From NCBI GenBank assembly GCA_015680685.1, contig MNCI01020989.1, positions 148,410 to 212,409 of the forward strand: a stretch of DNA of 64,000 nucleotides, written 5' to 3'. Under the pieces are notes generated by a model. It had not been told where the DNA came from and made no database searches. It was given only the letters and a program-made list of their open reading frames with translations. The DNA is from Gnetum montanum (taxonomy: Eukaryota; Streptophyta; Gnetopsida; Gnetales; Gnetaceae). The translations under genes were made by a program, and so were the position numbers. This document shows positions 1 to 11,720 of this stretch, in pieces; the stretch's first letter is position 1; every line of letters starts with the position of its first letter.

Positions 1-640
1 AACACATAGGCAAGCTCCAAGATGATTGCCTTACCCTCCAGGTAGTCCAAGACAATTCCACTAGTAACAACAAGCTTACTACCCCAGTGGAACTCCTCCA
101 CAATCTTACTAATAGTATTACCAACCACAATTGTGGGAAATGCCATTGCCAAGGTAGTAGTACCCTTATAGGCAACCAAATCCATATGGGTACTATGTTC
201 ATTAGCTCATCTCCCTTAGAAGCTCTATAAGTCATACATCATTCTAGCATCACTATTACCCTCCAGAGCACCACTAAATACATTCACCATCTACTCAAGT
301 GGAAAACCCATATCCATATACATATCATCCTCTACATCACTCTGCACATACATCTCCACCTTCAACCTAGTTATCTCTTACCCCATCCATGTAGGGTGAG
401 ATTCCTCCATAGCCGTAACAACAAAATGCTACAAGGGCTATACACTCACAACCGATTTTTCAGCCAAGTGGTCTAGAAAATCAATCACAAAAAAGACCTT
501 TCTTCTAGTCCAACAGTCCTCTCTAGACCTCAAAACCTACTCTAGCTTATTGTCCTACATTTCTAGCACCTTTATCCTCTACATCAAATACCCTTAGGTG
601 CCCTTCAAACCAAGTGCCACCTAGGATCTACACTGTAATG
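1..640 (+). pseudogene. Decayed gag C-terminus (block E1)
   Basis: This is the end of a Ty3/gypsy capsid gene whose start lies outside the window. No long open frame survives. The stretch near 125-200 aligns in order with the proline/tyrosine-rich gag tail of element A (21590-21850), including a readable CGKCHCQG segment followed by the equivalent of the DPYGYY region. The protease follows directly, in the usual gag-PR order. The assignment rests on similarity to element A and on order, not on an intact domain. Confidence 0.55.
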
Positions 641-654
641 CTAATCCATGCTAG

Positions 655-1132
655 TTCTAACTGGATCAAGGTTGGCAATCTTCCTACAAAAATATTTGAT
701 CTAGGAAGTTCACTCATTTATCTATAGATTTTTGTACATGAGCCATGAAAATCTCTTCTTGACTCTAGTTTCAAAGTTAATCTCATCTCCCATGACATGT
801 ATGAGGCCTGGAACCTATTACCTTTCAAGAAGAGCAACATTCATCTAGAATTAGCACATTAGTTGATTATTATCCCTCTAAGATTAATAGAGGACATTGT
901 GACTATAGTTTGTGGATGGTCCTATCCTATTTATTTTTTGGTGATTAAGGTGGATAACTATAAAAGTAACTTTCCCATCATTATGGGGAGAGATTGGTTA
1001 AGCATAGTCAATGCAAGAATGGGTATAAAGAATCTATCTTCACAAATATGCAAGGAAAATGAACTAGACGAGATTGAGAAGAAGCATATTCCATGCATCG
1101 TGTATAGTAATAATGGATGCAATTGTATGTAA
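655..1132 (+). pseudogene. Retropepsin-like protease remnant (block E1)
   Basis: This is the aspartic protease that matures the Gag-Pol polyprotein. The second half is open from 863 and reads IPLRLIEDIVTIVCGWSYP and then FPIIMGRDWLSIVNARMGI, the C-terminal strands that match element A (22290-22450) almost residue for residue. The first half, where the catalytic Asp loop should lie near 750-780, carries stop codons and no recognisable DSG. It is dead. The RT of the same block follows after a short linker. Confidence 0.75.
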
Positions 1133-1309
1133 AATATTTGGTCCATCAAGAGCACATACATTAAGGCATGTAATCAATTTGCACAAGAGGTCAATATTTA
1201 AAGGTGTTTGTACGTCACAACCACCAAGTGAGAGGGAACCTAGTGGCTGATAGTTGATTCAAATAGCAACACAATATGCATGGAGCCAACTAAGAGCCTA
1301 ACATGTGGA

Positions 1310-2395
1310 TATGTTTAAAGCATGGACAAAATTGAAGTTCATTCCCAACTCTCTAATGAAGATGATGATAATTATTGGGGAGAGTTGGAAATTCCAGATC
1401 ACTTCAAGTAGGAGCCCTTAGAAATAAAAACTTTACTAGTCAAAATGGAGTATGCATTTTTAAAGAATGAAAAATCGATCATAATTAATGCCAAACTTGC
1501 TCCCAAACAAAAATAAAAGTTGTTGAAAGTGGTGAACAAATGGTCAATAGCCTTTGCTTGGTCACATCTAGAGCTAATAGGAATCGATCCAAGGATATGC
1601 CATCATCACATCTACATTGACCTAGCCATGAAGCCTAGAAGGTAGTTGCAAAGGCGACTAAATCGCAAATTGAAGAAAATTTTCAAGAAGCAAATAGAGT
1701 GACTCCTCAAGGTAGGGTTCATCTATCCAATTGTAGATAGTGAGTGAGTTAGCCCACTCATAACTGTGCCAAAGAAGGAAGGCAAATGACGAGATTGCAT
1801 CAACTTTAGGCTGTTAAATAGGGTAATGTTTAACGATCATTTTCCTTTTCCATTTGTGGATTAAGTATTAGACACCATATTTGGGCATTGTTATTATAAC
1901 TTCTTGGATGGTTATAGTGGCTATAACCAAATCCAAATTGCACTGGAAGATTAGGCCAAGACAACATTCACAAGTCCCTAGGGAACTTTTGCATATTGTA
2001 AGATGTTATTTTGTTTGTGCAATGCCCCTACAACCTTTCAATGCTTGATTCCTAGTATCTTTCAATAGTAGATTGGTAGCAGTGTTGAAGTCTTCATGGA
2101 TAACGTTTCCACCTATGGAGCTACCTTTGAGCAAGGCTTGAAGCAACTTGAGCAAGTACTGAAGAGATGTGTAGAGACAAACCTATGGCTCAATTGGAAA
2201 AAGAGCCATCTCATGGTTCAAGAAGGCATTGTGCTAGGGTACCAAATTTTACAAAAAGGGATTGAGCTAAACCTAGAAAAAATAAGGGTCATCCAAGGAA
2301 TAACATGCCAACCAGAGACTCTAAAAGATGTTCAATCATTCTTTGGACGCACTAGCTACTACCAATGATTCATAGATAATTTATCTAAGATCACA
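1310..2395 (+). pseudogene. Reverse transcriptase remnant, Athila-like (block E1)
   Basis: A linker (YWGELEIPDHFK, about 1375-1410) leads into RT. Recognisable blocks are FAWSHLELIGIDP (near 1552), VPKKEGK (near 1770), DHFPFPFVD (near 1838), FLDGYSGYNQIQIA (1900-1945) and VEVFMDNVSTYG (near 2085). The catalytic YxDD box reads FMDN, so the second Asp is lost. The thumb is open from 2096 to 2368 (KRCVETNLWLNWKKSHLMV, GIVLGYQI). At least seven stops interrupt the rest, most readable as CAG, CAA or CGA changed by C to T. The NEKNEL-type insertion I recall from classical Athila RT is not seen. Confidence 0.85.
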
Positions 2396-2900
2396 AAGCT
2401 ATTGGTAGAGCTTACAAAGAAACATGCATCTTTCATCTAGACCAAGGAATGTGAACATGCATTTCAACAATTAAAGAAGAAACTTATAGAAACATCAATC
2501 CTATAAGAACAAGATTGGTCTAGACCATTCCATATCATGATAGATGCATCTAACTATGCTTTGGGAGTAGTGCTCATGCAAATGGATGATAAGAAACATC
2601 CATATTACATCCACTACATGAGTTAAAGCATTGTGAAAGAAGAATTAAATTACACCATCATGAAGAAAGAATTAATGGTAGTGGTGTATGCACTAGAAAT
2701 GTTCAGGCACTATGTGCTTAGTTACAAAGTATTTGTTCATATAGACAACAATGCAATCTGCTTCCTCGTGAACAAGCCAATGGTGAGGCCCTATGTTATA
2801 CGGTGGCTTGCTGTAGGAATTTAATCTCACAATGGTAGATCGAAAGGGGATTGAGAATGTGGTCGCTAACTACCTTTCTTCTTTAAAATTAGATAATAAA
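2396..2900 (+). pseudogene. RNase H domain remnant (block E1)
   Basis: This is the retroviral-type RNase H joined to RT. Visible motifs are MIDASNYALG (near 2538), KKELMVVVYALEMFRHYVL (2664-2720) and VHIDNNAICFL (near 2735), the usual D, E and D positions. Stop codons fall at 2356, 2441, 2503 and 2624, and the frame ends at 2822, before the expected ADHLSRL-like end. A second copy of this segment lies at 30400-30850. Confidence 0.8.
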
Positions 2901-2984
2901 GAGGAAGAGAACCTACTCTCTAATTAGTTTCCAAATGAACTTCTCTTTATAGGAGAAATAAGAAAACAAATCCCTACAAAAGAA

Positions 2985-4100
2985 ACATGGTATAATGGCA
3001 TCCTCACATATCTTCTCACTTAGGAGATGCCACAATTTCTTCATTAAGCCAATACTTCATGGAAATCAATGGACATATTTACAAGATGTGTGTCAATGGC
3101 CTAATTCACTGGTATGTCCCTAACGAAGATCAATTACATGTTCTCTAGGATGCTCATGAAAGGCCTTATGGAGGTCACTATGAAGGCAGACACATAGCCA
3201 TAAAAATCCTAATCGTAGGATACTATTGGCCTACAATCCTTAGGGATGCCCATCAATTTTTTAAGTCTTGTGAATGTTGTCAATGTGACAGGGGGATGAC
3301 CGCTCACATGGAAGGTCCTCAATAGTGGATTTAACCACTAGAACCTTTTGACATATGGGGCATTGACTTCATGGGTCTCATCACACCCATGTCTAATGAA
3401 AAGGCATATATTATTGTAGTAGTTGACTACTACACAAAATGGGCAGAAGCAACATCCGTTACTGATTGTACATCATCCACTGCTACCAAATTTATACAAC
3501 AAGATATTGTGAATAGGTTTGGGGTGCCATGTTCACTAATTTCTAATAGTGAAACTCATTTCACAAGTGCCACCTTTAGAAAGTTCATGCAACACTTAGG
3601 AGTAGAACATAAATTAACAACACCTTATCATCCCCAAGCCAATGGTCAAATAGAGGTAAAAATTGGGAGATTACAAAAATACTAATGTGAACCATTAGCA
3701 AGTATAGGACATATTGGAGTATAAAGCTTGATAATGCTTTCTAGGCTTATCGTTCAACTTGGAAACTTTCTATTGGCTATTCTCCCTACAAGTTAGTGTA
3801 TAGGAAACTTCCAACGCTCCTGATTCAATTTGAGCTTCGTACACTCTCAACAACCTATGATCTAAACCTTGACCTAAGTCTAGCATAGAAGGAAAGATTA
3901 ATTAACCTAAACGTGTTAGATGAAAATCAATTGGTCGCCCTATCCTTGAATGACTTGAACAAGGCATTCAACAAGCAACGTCATGACCTTAGAATCAGGA
4001 AAGTAAAACTTCAACCATAAGATAATTGATTAAACCTTTCCCTCTAGGCCATGTTGATCTATAAGCCTGAATGCCCAAATAAAAAGTAGTTGCTCAATAT
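2985..4100 (+). pseudogene. Integrase remnant (block E1)
   Basis: The zinc-binding part is visible as GYYWPTILRDAHQFFKSC and CCQC (3215-3290). The core is open from 3371: WGIDFMGLITPMS, DYYTKWAEAT, then TTPYHPQANGQIEV (3620-3660). The first catalytic Asp (WGID) and the Glu (GQIE) remain. The second Asp, normally in a SDNGTHF motif, reads SNSETHF, so the DDE triad is broken. The C-terminus is frameshifted but follows element A (25170-25470) in order. Confidence 0.85.
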
Positions 4101-6043
4101 CCAATAAATGAAGTCTTTCCTAGAACCAAGATAGGCCAGTGCAACTATTGCTTCAATAGATGGACAACCATGTTCTATTTTTCGAATCTCCTCCTTCCAA
4201 CTTGGTCATGGGGGAGATGGCCATCCATGCTAACCATCAAATTTGCTTCTCAATTTTTCTACCTTTTTTCACATTTTTTATTTTTACAAATAATTTATTT
4301 TACAAATTTTTTATTTTTCAATCTTTTTAATTTTACACCATCATTAGTACTTTTGAACTTTCTTGACTATTTTATATTCTCTTATATATTTCACTTTCTT
4401 TTTTTTGATTTAATTGTGATATTTCCTCATTTTTTCTAATAAAAAGTGCTTTATTATCATAGGACATAGTGTCGATGTTGTTGTTTACTAATGAAGGTTT
4501 GTGCTTAATGTTGTGATTATCGATGTTTGTTTTCTATTTTTAAATTTTGATGTCTGATGACTTTGACATGGTTTATTTCTCATGGAACAAGAAGTGAGTT
4601 CATGTCATCCACCCATCCAATGAACTCTATGGTTTTCCTTGTTCTAGGAATTTGACATCCCTTTCATTAAAAAAATTTTTAATTAGTTGGTGACCTTGGT
4701 AGTTCTAGAATTAGGAAGGATTCAAAAATTTGAAAAGGATGTGACTTCAAGGGGACTCAATACTCTTTGTACTTTTCTACTTACTTGAGTGCTTAAGTAT
4801 TTTTCATGGACTTCTTACCGTTCCACACCAACCACTAATAGGAAGTCACATAACATTGTTGCATTGTGTGGTTTCCATTAAAAAAAACAACAATAATCGG
4901 AGTGGAAGGTTTTGGTCTGGACTAATTATGGAACTTCTAGGGTTATTTTAAACATAAATTCCACAAGGGACTTCTTATGACCTTAATTCAAAACTCCATT
5001 CCACCTTCTCTATCATCATCCATGCTACCATAATTCACCTCACTACTAGGTTCTATGTTATGCTCTATGTCTTGGTTTGATGTGTTGGGATTCTTGAGTA
5101 GATTCTTTCAAGTTGGTCCTTAACTTTTCATGCCATTAAATTGACTATGGGGTCCATAGACTCCTTAGTTGAGATTATGCAAAGGCAAAAAGGGCATGAG
5201 CCTACTATGGGGAGGACCTACTTGCATAGCTTTTAACTTGATTGGTTAAGGTTCCTTACCTTTGACATCACAACAATCATATCTTTTGCATGTTTCATTA
5301 AGTATATCACTCAATGCTCCTTAATATTTCATTTCATTCATCGTAAAAATTAATTTTTCTTCATTTTTCTAGATTTATGAGCTTCAACAGCCTCTTCTCA
5401 TATTTTCATATTGTTCTTGGTCCTTTAAGCTTTCATTTGATCCCAATTTCATCCAAAAATTCCTTGTACATTCAAAGTTCGACCAAAGTCAACAAAAGCC
5501 AACGATGGTTGTTGACTGCATTAACAAGGCCTTATCGAACAGGCCTCGTCAAGGTAGTGCATATAGCCTATATATACCACCTAGCACTTAGGAATTTTTT
5601 GCAAATTTCTCATAACACACAAGCACTTTTTGTAATTTTTCAAAGCCCAAAACCTTCTTGAGCTCATAACTTTCCAACTATTTATCCAAATCACTTCATT
5701 TTTTTATCTTGCACTTACCAAAGGTAAGATCTTTATCCTGGGGGCCACAAACCTTAAGGTTTCTGATGAAAGATCAATGAAATTTTTTGGAAACTTTTCT
5801 AACTTCCCCAAAGGGTTGATAACCTTAACAACATATAAACATCAATTTTTTCAATAGTTAACCTTTCCAATAACCTCTGGGATGATTTATCAATGATAAT
5901 ACATAAATAAATGATAATTGGATTAATTAAATTAGTCATAATCACAACTTAGCCAAGTGTAACTATCCTTAAGAGAAAATGTATTCCAATTATTTTAAAA
6001 CTTACATAACAATTGCTAATCCATGGTCTTATTGTAATTACAG
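4101..6043 (+). other. 3' noncoding region after integrase (block E1)
   Basis: No credible ORF. It opens with a purine run inside TCATGGGGGAGATGGCC (near 4206), then T-rich DNA, then a stretch shared in order with element A (25720-26900): GTTCATGTCATCCACCC (near 4593), GTGACTTCAAGGGGA (near 4742) and GCATGAGCCTACTATGGGGA (near 5193). The second copy is 30856-32750. The end reads TTGTAATTACAG directly before the ATG at 6044, which looks like a splice acceptor. Confidence 0.6.
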
Positions 6044-8815
6044 ATGGCACTAAAACAAAAACATCCGTAGCAAAGAGAACCCTTGCAACCATAAGAGAAG
6101 TGGCCTAGAGCTAGAAGGGACCAACAAGAACAAGGCTAGGAACTACCAAAGGCAACCCATGTAGTGGGACCTCTTCATGAAGAGCCCAAAGTGGAATCTA
6201 TCTGATAGATTTCGGAAGAAGAAGTGATGATTAAACAATCCCAATGAGGAGAACTGTCTAGACTCGTGCCAAGGCTTCAAGTCATTTTGACTCAAGCCTG
6301 CCTAGATATCATCAAGTCTTAAGAGACCCAAAGATCAGTTCTTTAAGAGATCAACTTTGGACCATTTTTGGAGAAAGTCCCAGAGGATGTCAAGACACAA
6401 TTTCAAGCCTCTCCCATGTGGCTAGTCATCATGTCTAGTGGGGAGTGGTACATGGAAGAGACATATCTCTTTTGGATCAACTGAAGGCTAGGGTCCATTG
6501 TCAAGATCAAGGACATTCAAGTGTCCTATTTGGCAGAAGCTATTGCACAGTCAGTTGGGTTGCTTGATATAGGAATTCAACTCACAAAACTATCCATAAA
6601 AGGCAATCTTGAGGATAAAAGGGAGTGGACCCAGCAATGCTACGAGGTTGATCATAAAGAATATGTTCTTCTCACACTGACAAAGAGATTTATTTCAAGA
6701 TTTTGGCCTATCACCTCAATCCAATAGTGAGGCCAAGCAAGATAACTACCTTCTCCACCTAAGCATGCATCACTTTGAGTGGGAAATTTTCCGTTAACCT
6801 TCCATAGCTAATCTACTTAGAGATGAAGAAGCACTTCAAGGAGAATGAATGTGAAAGGAAGACCTTAACCTTTTCATGCCTCATTAGAAAAATTTTCAAG
6901 AGGACAGACATTATTTGCTATTCAAATGATACCCTCAAGCATGCTTTCAGGGCCTCATGGTCAAAATTCATGAAAGAAAAAATGCCAATTACAACTCAAG
7001 AAGAGGAGCAACTACCACCACCACCCACTTAAGAAACAACCCTAGAGGCCCATATAGTCCTTGAGCATCTATGTTAAATTCAAAAAAAAATATTGAGCAA
7101 ACAAAAGCAACAAGTAGGAATAAGTGGGGCAGATCCATCTGTGTACCAACTAGCAAGGAGTCACCTTAATGAGGTGGCCTGAATAGTTAGCCAGATGGAG
7201 AGGGATGGTCTAATCTTCTCTACAGAATGAATGCAGCTGCCTACGAGGCTAGATCCCAATGCTTAGAAGGACACATTGTCATTATTACAACACCATTTAT
7301 TCCCAGAAATCTCTAGGAATGACACCACTTTCTCAATGCAATTGGGGGAAGGTGAAGAGGTAATTGTCTTGATGATGCAACACCATGGTTAGGAGAACGC
7401 AACTGAAGTAGTGGCTGACCATGTAGCAGAAGTATTGAATGAATCCACAACATCTGTACTAGATGTATCTATGCTTTGAGATGTGCAAATGTCCATAGGA
7501 ATGGTCAATGGAAAGCTAAATGTAACCCAACATGAAAAGTTGCTGGAACGACTAGTGGGAACCGAGCAACTGACTCTAGACACTTTTGATCTTCTAAATA
7601 ACATCACTATAACCTAGTTAGAGCTACTAAATGCAAGGGGAAAATGCATTATTTTGGAGGGGCAACTAGAAATGGCTCAAGAGCAAAATCAACATTTGGC
7701 TACGAAGGTTGCTAAACTTCATGCCCAACTTGTAGATCAAGAAATCCTAAACCTAGCAGTGATATTAAATAGCTTCAAGAATGATTTTAGAAACCTGATG
7801 AGGAGGTAGTGATGGCCATCTTTAAACAATCCATAGCAAAAGCTAAAATGTACTGAATCCAAAAGGACTTGAACTAGATGCACCAGGAGAATGAAATATT
7901 GACCACACTGAATCATTACCTACAAAATGTTGATGCTCAAAAAGATCAAATGCAAGAATGCATTCATCAACAATAAGAGTAGCTTGCTAGGGTAAACATT
8001 GAACTAAAGATATTGGCCACAGAAAACCATAATCTACCAATGGAGAACGTGTGTGCCTTGCACCAAAAATCAACCATCGAGATTACCGCTTGGAAGAATG
8101 AAGCCCTCAAATTTGAGAAAGTGAAGAATCACTACAAGGACCGAGTTGCCTAGCAAAGGAAAGTAAATGAAAAAAAATTCAGATGATGAAAGTGAAACTA
8201 AATGAAGCCCTCCAACAACTCTAATAATGAAGAGAGATGTGGCAACCCATTGTTGATGGGATCGACACTGATAACAAAGTGGAGATTTGCTTAAAGGAGT
8301 TGCAAATCAAGAAGATGACAGAGTACATGGAGTTGGCCAATATTTGATATGAAAAATTTGTAATGCTCATAGCTAGACAATTGTAGTCAAAATTAGAACA
8401 ATAAGTGGCTAGCTTGCATCTATTATACAAGGTAGAGTTCAAGCATCACAAAGACACTAAGCAGAAGCTTCAGACTGCAAATACTAAACTCAAAGTTCTC
8501 ATAGGATGATTCAGAGATCAATGATTTATCATTGAGAACCAATAAAAATGGATGAATGACTACCATGAGCTAAAGAACATAGTTAAGGTATTCAACGTTG
8601 AATGCAAACAGTTCGCTGCTTGGTTTATCAATGTAAAGGAGTTGTTTCCATTAATCTCATGTCCTTGGGATATGCCTATTCCAATCCACATTGGAGAAGC
8701 TGCATGGATGATGCATGATCCTTGGAGTAAGGAGGAGAAAATGAAAGCACTACTAAATACTTTCTGCCTCTTGCCTGAAGTTGCAGTAGTAGCAAGATAG
8801 CCACAGCCACCTCAA
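6044..8815 (+). pseudogene. Decayed 3' ORF downstream of pol, with long coiled coil (block E1)
   Basis: A protein of roughly 900 residues can be followed through many stops. It starts MALKQKHP at 6044 and stays in one frame to 6727 (VSYLAEAIAQSVGLLDIGIQ at 6521-6580, then REWTQQCYEVDHKEYVLLTL). It shifts frame near 6823 (MKKHFKENECERKTLTF; ends in PPPPT), and then becomes Glu/Gln/Lys-rich with coiled-coil spacing (about 7080-8500). It ends around FAAWFINVKELFPLISCPWD (8608-8670). Stops in the first 200 bases are readable as CAG, CAA or CGA changed by C to T. Its place after INT matches the extra, sometimes env-like ORF of Athila elements, but I see no signal peptide or membrane segment and do not assign a function. 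A partial copy is at 32751-34110. Confidence 0.6.
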
Positions 8816-10700
8816 TCGCCTGTGCATAAAACTAGTGAAGGTCCCTTAGTGCCTTCGAAATCATCACGACCTAGGACTATTTGATCTTCTCCAACAAGCT
8901 TCACACCATCAAGGAACGTGTTGGTCCAAGCCCTGCAAGGCCATATTTGATGCCTAAACTAATCTCGAATCATGGTTCATCTCTCAAGTAGTGAATCATG
9001 TAAATAAATAAGTGAGATTCATTTTGTAAATGTAATCCATTTTCTATGAGGGTAAATCCTTCTAATATCTCACCATGATTTGAGCATCTAGTAAAGCACA
9101 AAACGAGTGTATGAGAATAGATATTAAAGAAAGTGTCGCTATAAAAGGAATCAAAATAAAAGAAACAAGATCACTATTGTATTCTTTTAGGTGTTTACAT
9201 CAAGATTATCATTTTGTCATTGTCTATGATTTGTTTGAGAGTTTGGGATGGGGGTATAAGGGTAGGAGTTGTTGGAACCTAAAACATAGGTACACCCCAA
9301 GAAATATAGTCTAAATAAAACTTTATAACTTAGTATTACCCTCTAGAATTGAATTAATGACTTAGAGATTCTAAATCAAGAGTCTTACCACTAGGCTAAT
9401 ACCTCATTATCCATGATTTATGATAATCTACCTATGTATCCAAAGCCTCTTTCAAAAAGGGAACTCTACAAAAACATCCTAATCCTTCCTATTTGTTACC
9501 ACTTTCTATTGGTGAGTAGAGTATCTATGGCTATATCTCTTGTTTAAACTCCCAAAGTTAGCTATAATCTAATCAACAGGGTATGTGTCTTATGCTAAGA
9601 CTATCATCCAAGAATGATTTTTTGTTCTATCTCTTGGCCTTCATAAGGCTAATACCTCAATGTTACCATTGATGAATGAAGTGTAATATCTTTATTTGAA
9701 TAGTTTTTTCATTTTTGAATGCTTTGATACCTAAAGCTCCCTCTCTTGGAGCTAATGTGCTCATGAGATGCATAACTTACACTTCATTAATCAAGTTATA
9801 ATTAGGATCTTTTTTCTACATAGGTAGACTATACCTATGGTAGTAACCACAAGGGTGATCATGGATACAAATGCTTCTACATTTAGGAGGTTAAGACTAC
9901 ATTTACATGGTAATGGCACTGCATCGCTAAGGGCAAAATATCATTCTTCCATGGATGATGTTATTTTTCTAAATATTTTGAAGATCATAGGACCACTAGG
10001 ATTACTATATTATTATTCATCACGAGCAGTTCCAAGATGGATGATAAGTTCACCTTGTAAAATGAAACAAATGATCATATTACATTTTTTTTTCACATAT
10101 GATTATTATCTAAAAAGATTTGCATAAACCCCAAAAATGAAAAATTCAAACTTTCATAAGTTGACTTGGAAATGATATTTGAACACCAAACTAATTTAGA
10201 TAATCATAGATTCTTAAGTGAGTAAGGCTCTAAGAAAATAAATGAGAGGAATACTTGCTAGAATAATAGATCAAGAGCTATAAAAATCTTAAATGTGTTT
10301 ATAAAAGTTGATCAACCATGACTGTCATTAAAATGACAATAAAACCAAACTTCAACATGAAATTTATTTAGATATATGCTTGCACTCAAAATCAAAACAT
10401 AATAAACATTCAATAGTATATAAAGGAAAATAAAAATTATATTTTAAAATATTAGAGAAAATGATAAATAAAAAGGACACTATAACCATTATCTTAAATA
10501 CCTTTTTTAACAAAAGGCTCAAATTAACTTTTCATCAACTAAAATTCTACTACGTGAATCTTTTAAAAAAAGAGAAACATGATGAATAAATAACTAATCA
10601 AGTTGCATATGCTTTTTAAAAATAAATGATTATTCAATTTAATCATAAGCTTTAGAAAAATCCAATTCCAATAACATAAATTCTTGATCAGATTCGTGTC
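8816..10700. other. Unassigned AT-rich stretch between the plus and minus halves of E1
   Basis: No LTR end, PPT or known protein domain is recognisable. A short open frame at 9837-10127 (MVVTTRVIM...; LHLHGNGTASL) recurs in E2 at 35083-35358, but its conservation follows from the duplication of the whole block and does not show that it is a gene. A tRNA-like segment lies at 9335-9415. From about 10140 the DNA is A/T-rich and featureless. Confidence 0.5.
9335..9415 (-). repeat. tRNA-like segment with A- and B-box resemblance (possible SINE fragment)
   Basis: Read on the minus strand it contains TTAGCCTAGTGGTAAGACTC, which fits the pol III A box (TRGCnnAGTGG), and about 40 bases later AATTCAATTCTAG, a weak fit to the B box (GGTTCGAnTCC). 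Spacing is right for a tRNA-derived promoter. No cloverleaf can be closed convincingly and no tail or target duplication was found. The same segment is in E2 near 34590-34660. Confidence 0.3.
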
Positions 10701-11720
10701 CTTAAGAAAAAGCTTCAATAGTTGTTAAATTTTTATTTAGAAATATCCTACTTGGAAAAAATTCAGTTTGTTCTCTATTCACAATAGTGTAGATGTTATG
10801 TTTATGCTTAGAAGGCACTACGTAAGCAATAATTTTATAGCTTGTGCTAAGAACAGTAATATGTCTCCAATTTTTAATAGCTTCCCTTTCTATTCCTTGG
10901 TAATATGAACATTGATAAGTACTAGTTTGTCATTGTTTAAGAACACATACTCCAAATATTTTGGTAATGTTTTCAACTTTAAGTCTTTTAGTTCAGTGGT
11001 TTCTGGAACTTCCAACTCTTTCTAGTTAATCTCTGGCTCTCTTATATTTAATGAACATTAGAGTTGGTTCTTGATTTTCTCCATTTTATCCATCTTATCT
11101 ATATACGCATTTGTGAAGATCTCTATTATTTTCATGCATATTATAGAAATGAAGCTATTATCTATGGTCAACCACTAGGTGTCTTCTTTTTTTATGGTTG
11201 GTATGTATAAGAATCTTTGGACACTTACAGATTTGGTAAAACACTTGCATGTCTTCATGTTTGTGCTTTTGATTGTCCATATCCTTTATATTTAGTGGCA
11301 CCCTCTGTTATTTTTCACAATGCATAGAATCCTCTTCTTCTCTATGTTACTATATTTATTTTCCTTGAAGAATTTTGAGGAGACGTTCCTAATTCTTAAC
11401 TTAGCATTAATTGTACTTAGCCAAGTCCTTTCCATAATGATTAGAAAGTTCCCATTGTAATTATCTACATGAATCACTAGAAAATCTACTAGATATGACC
11501 ACCCACTAATAGTAGTCACAATGTTCTCTACCAATCCTATTGAAATAGTGATGAACTAGTTTACATGTTTCAACTTAATATTACAATGTTTAAGTAGAGA
11601 TAAGTTCCATATTTTATACATTTCTTTGGAAACCCAATTTGCACTAGAACCTAAGTTTAACAAAGCTTTGCATGAATCATTTCCTACAATTTGTAACTAG
11701 ATTAGGAGACTTATAAGATC
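10700..11720 (-). pseudogene. Minus-strand protease and PR-RT linker remnant (block E1)
   Basis: Read leftwards, the protease begins near 11690. ALLNLGSSANWVS is the active-site loop; the family motif DxG is changed to NLG, so the catalytic Asp is lost. It continues VENIVTTISGWSYLVDFLV (11534-11475) and FLIIMERTWLSTINAK. The linker equivalent of the pol start (LKTLPKYLEYV, about 10990-10960) follows, and then homology to RT is not found. This is the same family as the plus-strand elements but in the opposite orientation. Confidence 0.75.

Noticed and set aside
4170-4439. Phe-rich membrane-protein-like ORF
   Set aside because: It is the translation of a T-rich noncoding stretch; the copy at 30890-31080 does not keep the frame.
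9837-10127. 96-codon ORF repeated at 35083-35358 as a conserved gene
   Set aside because: Conservation is explained by duplication of the whole block; neighbouring noncoding bases are just as similar.
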